This document shows, piece by piece, positions 6,186 through 10,599 of a stretch of DNA of 10,599 nt (position 1 is its first letter; every line of letters starts with the position of its first letter). The position numbers and the translations under genes were made by a program. A model generated the notes under the pieces. That model searched no databases. It saw only the letters and a list, made by a program, of their open reading frames with translations, and had not been told where the DNA came from. This stretch comes from BNXB01 sp031548005 (lineage in GTDB: Bacteria; Bacteroidota; Bacteroidia; Bacteroidales; Azobacteroidaceae): the NCBI GenBank assembly GCA_031548005.1, contig JAVBRK010000066.1:1-10599 (forward strand), read 5' to 3'.

Positions 6186-6346
6186 AATGGGGCTTCTTAT
6201 GATACGGGTTCCGAGCATGTCGGATTCGTTGTGTAAAAGTAATTTATAACTTCCCCCATTAACATTGCAAGTATTAATTGATATTGTGTAAACGGGATAT
6301 AGTATCCTGACAGCATGATTGTGTTTTTTATAAAAGGGGTGCCATT
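6186..6346 (+). ncRNA. Candidate structured small RNA (long imperfect hairpin, 6S-like layout)
   Basis: The yqhD to PspC-gene interval has no credible ORF. Here AATGG (6186-6190) pairs with CCATT (6342-6346). After one G/G mismatch, 6192-6198 pairs with 6334-6340, giving 12 pairs in all including three wobbles. Inside, GATAC (6201-6205) complements GTATC (6302-6306). At the tip, AATTTATAACTT (6241-6252) pairs with AAGTATTAATT (6269-6279), with one mismatch and one bulge, around a 16-base loop. A local TCCGA/TCGGA hairpin (6210-6224) and a competing AATGGGG/CCCCATT pairing (6186-6192 with 6254-6260) are alternatives. A -7 box lies just upstream. A single long hairpin of about 160 nt with a large internal bubble resembles 6S RNA, known in this order as Bacteroidales-1 RNA, but I cannot confirm the family. 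It could also be a leader element or chance folding. Confidence 0.3.
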
Positions 6347-6422
6347 AGATTGGTCTGTATCTTTTTATAATTATTATTTAAAATAAAAGCTACCTTGTAC
6401 TGCATAGTACTAAATTTATTCA

Positions 6423-6430
6423 TATCTTTG
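6423..6430 (+). promoter_or_regulatory. Promoter of the PspC-domain gene, -7 box (TATCTTTG)
   Basis: TATCTTTG is a perfect TAnnTTTG element 41 bases upstream of the ATG at 6472. The best upstream candidate, CTTG at 6394-6397, is about 25 bases away, longer than usual. The box supports the ATG at 6472 as the start. Confidence 0.5.
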
Positions 6431-6471
6431 TGGCGTAATTCTTAGTATAAACATTGAAATATTACAACACC

Positions 6472-6936
6472 ATGAGAAAAATTGTTTCAGCCCATCTGGG
6501 AAATAAGGTATTTCAAATTGAAGACGATGCCTATACCTATTTGAATCGGGTTCTTTCAAACCACCGGGAAAATAGTAGTCTGGAAGTAGAAGTTGCTGAG
6601 ATCCTGGACAGAAAGCTCAACAGCATGAAAACCGTGATCACCTATCCTGATGTAGTAGACGCCCTTTACCTTTTGGGATATTCGATCGGAGACATACGTG
6701 AAGAATCGCGCCCATCCCGCGAAGACAAAAAGCTGTATCGTACCATGGAAGGAAAAATGCTCGGCGGAGTCTGTACCGGACTTTCCGAATACTTCGATAC
6801 AGATCCGACTTTGATCCGGATTTTGTTTGTTGCCGCTCTTTTTATCGGAAGCTTTGGTTTCTGGGCTTACATGGCCCTATGGATCGTGATGCCGAGAAAA
6901 GCCGGAGAGTTCACTAAAAGTGAGCAAAGAAAGTAA
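6472..6936 (+). CDS. Short PspC-domain membrane protein
   Basis: A 154-residue protein starting at the ATG at 6472. A TTG 18 bases earlier is in frame but less likely. Residues 1-75 are a soluble N-terminal domain (MRKIVSAHLGNKVFQIEDDA...) of the kind found before PspC in Bacteroidota proteins. Residues 87-143 are the PspC domain, with KLYRTMEGKMLGGVCTGLSEYF and DPTLIRILFV leading into hydrophobic membrane segments up to about 141 (GSFGFWAYMALWIVMP). The tail is short and charged. Relatives are often longer, with more membrane segments after PspC, so this is a compact form. In enterobacteria PspC is an inner-membrane sensor of the phage-shock response. In Bacteroidota the role is not established, and no other psp gene is visible here. 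Its last 23 bases overlap the 3' end of the convergent lysO C-half gene. Confidence 0.85.
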   Translation: MRKIVSAHLGNKVFQIEDDAYTYLNRVLSNHRENSSLEVEVAEILDRKLNSMKTVITYPDVVDALYLLGYSIGDIREESRPSREDKKLYRTMEGKMLGGVCTGLSEYFDTDPTLIRILFVAALFIGSFGFWAYMALWIVMPRKAGEFTKSEQRK

Positions 6937-7516
6937 CTAAAAAAGGAACCGAAAAGTCGAGTACCAATCCGTGAAATACGGCGATAATCACGTAATCGGT
7001 TCCTGAATATTTTGAAATCACCGGTAAGGTGGTGTCTATCGTCGTGGCGCCACCTGCCGATATCGGAGCCAGTTTACCAAACCAGGCGACCAGTAAAGGA
7101 GCAGCCAACAGGGTGAATACTTCACGCATAATATTGGAAATCAGCGCAATAGTTCCAAGCTCGATTCCTTTGTACCTGGTAATAAAAATACTCGACAGGG
7201 AATAATATCCGAATCCGGCGCCCACTGCCATACATTCGGGCACGCTCCGGCCGTCAATCAGCAATCCGATCAATGCGGTTCCGGCTAATGTACCGATCAG
7301 AGTAGCCAAAGGTACGAGCAGTAGTTTCATTTTCTTGCTCCTCAAGGTCTGAAATGCCTTCTTGTCGGCTCCAATGCTGATTCCGACAAGAAACATCAGT
7401 CCATACAGAATATAGATGCTCCAACCGGGGGCCGCCAGAAAAGCAGGAAGCCAACCGGAGTAGCCTGCACAAATGCCGGCTATAAAAAATGACAGTATAA
7501 TCAGGCTTCCTTTCAC
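6914..7516 (-). CDS. lysO: LysO lysine exporter, C-terminal half (separate gene)
   Basis: A 200-residue inner-membrane protein of the LysO (DUF340, YbjE) family, which exports L-lysine and the toxic analogue thialysine in E. coli. It is almost entirely hydrophobic, with about five or six membrane segments. The conserved family stretch AGFGYYSLSSIFIT is at 100-113. Another, SAGGATTIDTTLPVISKYSG, is at 153-172, with Asp161 and later Asp187 as acidic residues in or near the membrane. E. coli LysO is one chain of about 299 residues; here this protein (200) and the upstream gene product (93) together account for it. The start is a GTG in a GTGA overlap with the upstream stop, so translation is coupled. 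It is the last gene of the operon and its stop lies inside the convergent PspC gene. Confidence 0.88.
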   Translation of the reverse strand: MKGSLIILSFFIAGICAGYSGWLPAFLAAPGWSIYILYGLMFLVGISIGADKKAFQTLRSKKMKLLLVPLATLIGTLAGTALIGLLIDGRSVPECMAVGAGFGYYSLSSIFITRYKGIELGTIALISNIMREVFTLLAAPLLVAWFGKLAPISAGGATTIDTTLPVISKYSGTDYVIIAVFHGLVLDFSVPFLVTFFAHF

Positions 7517-7794
7517 TTTTTAAAAAACCGGATATATACGAACCACGACAACAAAATACTACCGGCCAGTGCTCCAGACGTTATTAATAATGCCTGAAGC
7601 CCCAATACCGGAAAATTACGGATTACCTGCTCGTTACTGCCGACACTGATTCCCAGAAAGAATAATAGCAGAAATATGAATAACAGAATCAATTTTCCAA
7701 CCACTTTTCTGGCACAGTACCGGTCGCGTAACAGATATCCGGCCCCGATACCCAAAAGCATGATGATAAAAACACTCAGCATACCCGAAATCAC
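7513..7794 (-). CDS. lysO: LysO lysine exporter, N-terminal half (separate gene)
   Basis: A 93-residue membrane protein with three predicted segments (about 5-22, 34-52 and 63-88) and a basic loop (RDRYCARK) between the first two. It corresponds to the N-terminal part of full-length LysO (DUF340), whose remainder is the next gene. The segment FFLGISVGSNEQVIRNFPVL (45-64) is followed by a membrane helix. It resembles FLVGISIGADKKAFQTL in the C-half protein, so the two proteins share an internal repeat. The start is a GTG at 7794 within a GTGA overlapping the stop of the lipoprotein gene. An in-frame ATG four codons later (Met5) is possible, but both junctions of this operon use GTGA, which favours the GTG. 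The split is clean, with a proper stop and restart, not a random frameshift. The two halves should assemble into one transporter. Confidence 0.85.
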   Translation of the reverse strand: MISGMLSVFIIMLLGIGAGYLLRDRYCARKVVGKLILLFIFLLLFFLGISVGSNEQVIRNFPVLGLQALLITSGALAGSILLSWFVYIRFFKK

Positions 7795-10439
7795 TTCGTT
7801 CCCTTTTCCAGGTTAATGGTTTTCAGAATATTTTCTCCGATACCGATCCTGTAACCCTCGGAATAGAACAAAATACCTCCATTACCCGACAAATAGAGCG
7901 TAAGCGGGAAATTATTCCGGAAATCTAACTGCAAAGTCCCGGCTACTGTATTCAGCAATTCACGTCCGGGATCAACCGTCCAGGTAGTCTGTCCCGGCAA
8001 TCCTTTGAATACCGACGCATCGAATGCGACAGAAAGTTTATCCTCCGGAGTCATCAGTACGACTCCTCCTCCCCAGGACTCAAACTCCTGTTGCAAGGCC
8101 GGCAGATCCTGTAAAATATGTTTTGACGGTTCCCGGTCGGGATCGATGAAACAGAATACCAACCCTTTCCCGTTCGACAGGTCTTTCAATGGAACTTTAG
8201 TCCCGTCGGTACGCCGTACGATGGTATTCATATCCACAATACCCATTACCTGCAATTTTCCTTTTACTTCGGGCATCCGGATATCGATGGTTTTCTTCGC
8301 ATTAGCCGCCAGAGAAAAATATTCCGTACGGGTAGTAACCGATCCGTCGTTGGCCCGGCTTCCGGTCATAACCCGGTAATATCCGGTATCCACAGCAATC
8401 GTTGCAGGATAATTCTTCAAAACAGGATCGTTTTCATAATCGAACGGAACAAAATCCCCATCGATGAACTTAGCAATCGTATAGTGTATCTCGTATTGAG
8501 GCTTGACGGTATTTGCCGGATTATTCGTAAAAGTTGCCCGGGCTTTTGCAGCCACTTCCGGCAGAGGCGCTTCGAACAGGGCGTCTGTCCAGATATTTTT
8601 CTCGAAATACTGGGGCTTCCCGGTGGCAGGCTCCAGTCGGGACGGAATACCGAATGTACGGCAAGCGGCCACAAAAGCGATATCACGCGAACGGGAATCG
8701 GCAATCTGCAATTCGGCAACTCCAACCGGAGTAATGGCGCAGTTATAGTAATTCTCATCATCCAGAATCCGGATATGATCCTTGATCCACCGGATCATGT
8801 TAACGGCACTGACCTGTTCTTTCGGGAAACGGTATTTTGCGGCCAGGAAAGAGCGCCAGGGCTTAATCAATTCAATGCCGATCCGGGGAGAAAGAATGTA
8901 TTTTGCCACAAAATCTTGATCTTTCAACTGCGGATCGATTCCAGCAAGAACATTGACATTGAGGTGATCGTTTAGATAAGCCTCCGGAGTATCTCTCAGA
9001 TCTTTCGGATACAAAGACGCCAGAAACGGGAAAAGATACGGATTTGATTTGTTGGTACGGATAAACCCGGCTATTTCTTTCCAGTTTCCTTCCGACTGAT
9101 CGATATATTGCCACACCTGATCTTGATTCAAGCCGGTTTCTTTAGCCAACTCATCAGCCTGATCCTGCGTCATAAATGTACCCATATAAGCGTTCCGGAT
9201 CGAATCTTCGGCGACAAACCTCCGGGCGTTCTCGGCCAACTTTTCCGGATCCAATTCTTTGATTTTCTGCTCGGCAGGCGGCAACAATTCCATCATTTCA
9301 TCGTACTCGTTTCCGGGAAGCTTATCCAATCTCACTACCAAGTCGTTCTGGCCGGAGGCCGCTTTCTGATATCCGTACCGATCGCCCGAATGAACCCAAA
9401 CCACCAGGTCGCCCAATCCGGTCAGCAAAGATGAGACTCCCAGCGAATCGGTTTTCGACTCGGCAACCGGATAGATCTGGGCGTAGTTATACAGTTTAAA
9501 ACAAACATCCACCCCTTTCAGAGGATTTCCGGCGGCATCCTGCACCGTTACTTTCAACTGGCGGGTTGAAGCATAATTCGATAACAGGTTGATCTTCGAG
9601 TAGAGATTTGTTTCCAGATTTTTCTCTTCCGGACCATTATAAAGTCCGAAAACGTTGGTATGCACCATCATGGCCCGCTTAGCCGGGGCTGTAAACCAAG
9701 CTATATCGAGTTCCGGTTCCGGCTCGCAGGCGCCGATATAATGCCATTTTCCATCGACCCAGGCTTCTACCCAGGCATGATTGTTATCGGTATGCGCCCA
9801 GCGTGGCGTATAACACTGACGGGCTGGAATGCCGACTGCACGCAAAGCAGTAGCTGTAAAGGTGGATTCCTCACCGCAACGTCCCCAACTGGTGCGTGCT
9901 AATGCCAAAGGAGCTGATGTACGGGCATCCGTACCGCGGTAAGTTACTTTTTCATGACACCAGTGATTGACCTCCAGAACAGCTTCTTCCATGGTCATTC
10001 CTGCAATCCGGTCTTTCAATTCTTCAAAAAATACCACACGGGCCGTATCTAAATTCTCGTTATTGATCCGGTAAACTAACACAAAATGGCGGAAAATATC
10101 TTCCGGGACTGTCTTTCCCCAAGAAAAATGATCTCTTGCCCTGAATGCTCCTTTCACCTGATTCAGGAAAAAACGGCTATCATAGTCTGCCAGATCACAC
10201 AAAGGCATGTAGGCATACAGAAACTCCAGTGCTTCCCGCTGCTCCAAAACCAGAGATGAATCGTTAAAGATTTCCAGCATGGCCTCCTGGCGATTTTTCA
10301 GTAATTCTTTCCGTTTCAGGAATTGTGTATGCACCTGTCTACGATAAGTCTCATCCGTCAGGAAGTGTTTTTCTTTTGCTTTAGGCAAACAGCCCGATAA
10401 GAAAATTAATAAAAAAAAATAGAGTGTGAGTCGTTTCAT
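7791..10439 (-). CDS. Large transglutaminase-like lipoprotein with degenerate second domain and thioredoxin-like C-terminus
   Basis: An 882-residue exported lipoprotein: MKRLTLYFFLLIFLSGC has lipobox LSGC with Cys17 lipidated. Residues about 40-150 are helical. The transglutaminase-like core is at 150-250: Cys188 in SWGRCGEES, GIPAR at 203-207, and His221 in DNNHAWVEAWVDGKWHY. In place of the usual Asp-Pro after the last strand it has GACEPEPELD, so the third catalytic residue is unclear. Residues 293-372 form a carboxypeptidase-regulatory-like or Ig-like beta domain (LKVTVQDAAGNPLKGVDV). Residues 545-610 resemble a second transglutaminase core (RDIAFVAACRTFGIPSR) with Ser582 at the Cys position. 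Residues 725-880 look like a TlpA-type thioredoxin fold with DREPSK where WCxPCR is expected. Most transglutaminase-fold proteins in bacteria are thiol proteases or scaffolds, and this one could act on envelope peptides. It heads the operon with split lysO. Confidence 0.85.
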   Translation of the reverse strand: MKRLTLYFFLLIFLSGCLPKAKEKHFLTDETYRRQVHTQFLKRKELLKNRQEAMLEIFNDSSLVLEQREALEFLYAYMPLCDLADYDSRFFLNQVKGAFRARDHFSWGKTVPEDIFRHFVLVYRINNENLDTARVVFFEELKDRIAGMTMEEAVLEVNHWCHEKVTYRGTDARTSAPLALARTSWGRCGEESTFTATALRAVGIPARQCYTPRWAHTDNNHAWVEAWVDGKWHYIGACEPEPELDIAWFTAPAKRAMMVHTNVFGLYNGPEEKNLETNLYSKINLLSNYASTRQLKVTVQDAAGNPLKGVDVCFKLYNYAQIYPVAESKTDSLGVSSLLTGLGDLVVWVHSGDRYGYQKAASGQNDLVVRLDKLPGNEYDEMMELLPPAEQKIKELDPEKLAENARRFVAEDSIRNAYMGTFMTQDQADELAKETGLNQDQVWQYIDQSEGNWKEIAGFIRTNKSNPYLFPFLASLYPKDLRDTPEAYLNDHLNVNVLAGIDPQLKDQDFVAKYILSPRIGIELIKPWRSFLAAKYRFPKEQVSAVNMIRWIKDHIRILDDENYYNCAITPVGVAELQIADSRSRDIAFVAACRTFGIPSRLEPATGKPQYFEKNIWTDALFEAPLPEVAAKARATFTNNPANTVKPQYEIHYTIAKFIDGDFVPFDYENDPVLKNYPATIAVDTGYYRVMTGSRANDGSVTTRTEYFSLAANAKKTIDIRMPEVKGKLQVMGIVDMNTIVRRTDGTKVPLKDLSNGKGLVFCFIDPDREPSKHILQDLPALQQEFESWGGGVVLMTPEDKLSVAFDASVFKGLPGQTTWTVDPGRELLNTVAGTLQLDFRNNFPLTLYLSGNGGILFYSEGYRIGIGENILKTINLEKGTK

Positions 10440-10460
10440 AATATAGAAATTTTACATTCA

Positions 10461-10468
10461 CAAATTTA
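10461..10468 (-). promoter_or_regulatory. Promoter of the lipoprotein-lysO operon, -7 box (TAAATTTG)
   Basis: The minus strand reads TAAATTTG, matching TAnnTTTG, 21 bases upstream of the lipoprotein ATG, which implies a very short leader. No TTTG is found at the expected -33 distance. The preceding minus-strand gene ends at 10527, so the 87-bp gap is enough for an independent promoter. Confidence 0.45.
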
Positions 10469-10526
10469 CATGATAATTTTCAGATAACCACACAGACGCA
10501 TAAAAATGGGTTGATTGGTTCTCTCA

Positions 10527-10599
10527 TCACCAGATCGAGTCCATGATTTTCTTACCTTTATAACGTGCTCGAGGCACAATCAATAATTGTCTCATTTTA
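10527..10599 (-). CDS. 3' end of a gene entering from the right edge
   Basis: On the minus strand an open frame comes in from the window edge and ends with a TGA at 10529-10527. The readable part is MRQLLIVPRARYKGKKIMDS followed by IW, basic and protein-like. The Met (ATG at 10595-10593) may be internal or a start, but a 22-residue gene is less likely than a truncated view of a longer one. I do not recognise the family. It lies 87 bp upstream of the lipoprotein gene on the same strand and could be the preceding gene of the same transcript. Confidence 0.45.
   Translation of the reverse strand, partial: KMRQLLIVPRARYKGKKIMDSIW

Noticed and set aside
8484..8975. 163-codon open frame on the plus strand inside the large lipoprotein gene
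   Set aside because: It is antisense to a continuous 882-codon gene. Several overlapping shadow frames occur in the same place, as expected from GC-rich third positions.
10564..10576. Small GTGC/GCAC hairpin near the right edge as a terminator
   Set aside because: It lies inside the open frame ending at 10527, has only four base pairs and no U run.

Overview
The window looks like a chromosome segment from a gut-type Bacteroidota, most likely order Bacteroidales. The evidence is the promoter style (-33 TTTG / -7 TAnnTTTG), the lack of Shine-Dalgarno sequences, AT-rich leaders, lipoproteins with a Cys lipobox, and the protein families present. I cannot name a genus with confidence. No tRNA, rRNA, CRISPR array, integrase or complete insertion sequence was found.

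Layout. (1) Bases 1-1137 are conspicuously AT-rich and hold poorly conserved or broken genes: a possible partial gene leaving the left edge, a small unknown ORF, and a lipoprotein gene (508-1077) whose reading frame is broken at an 11-A tract and restored at a 9-A tract. (2) Bases 1138-6039 form an oxidative and electrophile stress block. It has a small ABM-fold monooxygenase-like protein, oxyR (minus), and divergently from it ahpC-ahpF (plus), sharing a 107-bp regulatory region with a near-ideal Bacteroidales promoter. A hairpin terminator then separates ahpF from a convergent yqhD-type aldehyde reductase. (3) Bases 6040-6471 are non-coding. They contain promoter-like boxes and a segment of about 160 nt that can fold into a long imperfect hairpin, a candidate small RNA. 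(4) Bases 6472-6936 encode a short PspC-domain membrane protein whose 3' end overlaps the convergent next gene by 23 bp. (5) Bases 6914-10439 (minus) are a three-gene operon: a large transglutaminase-like lipoprotein followed by the lysine exporter LysO split into two proteins. Both junctions are 4-base GTGA stop/start overlaps. (6) The right edge holds the 3' end of another minus-strand gene.

How the genes fit together. OxyR senses H2O2 through a Cys pair and presumably controls ahpCF, which reduces peroxides with NADH. YqhD would remove reactive aldehydes formed by lipid peroxidation, and the ABM protein may act on quinones or simply belong to the same stress setting. The lipoprotein-lysO operon is an envelope module joining an outer envelope transglutaminase-fold protein to an inner-membrane lysine exporter. 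The functional link between them is unknown and is the most interesting question here. The large lipoprotein also carries a second, apparently inactive transglutaminase-like domain and a thioredoxin-like domain with both active-site cysteines replaced. I see no clear evidence of a wholly new system. The strongest leads are the split LysO operon, the doubly frameshifted lipoprotein and the candidate hairpin RNA.
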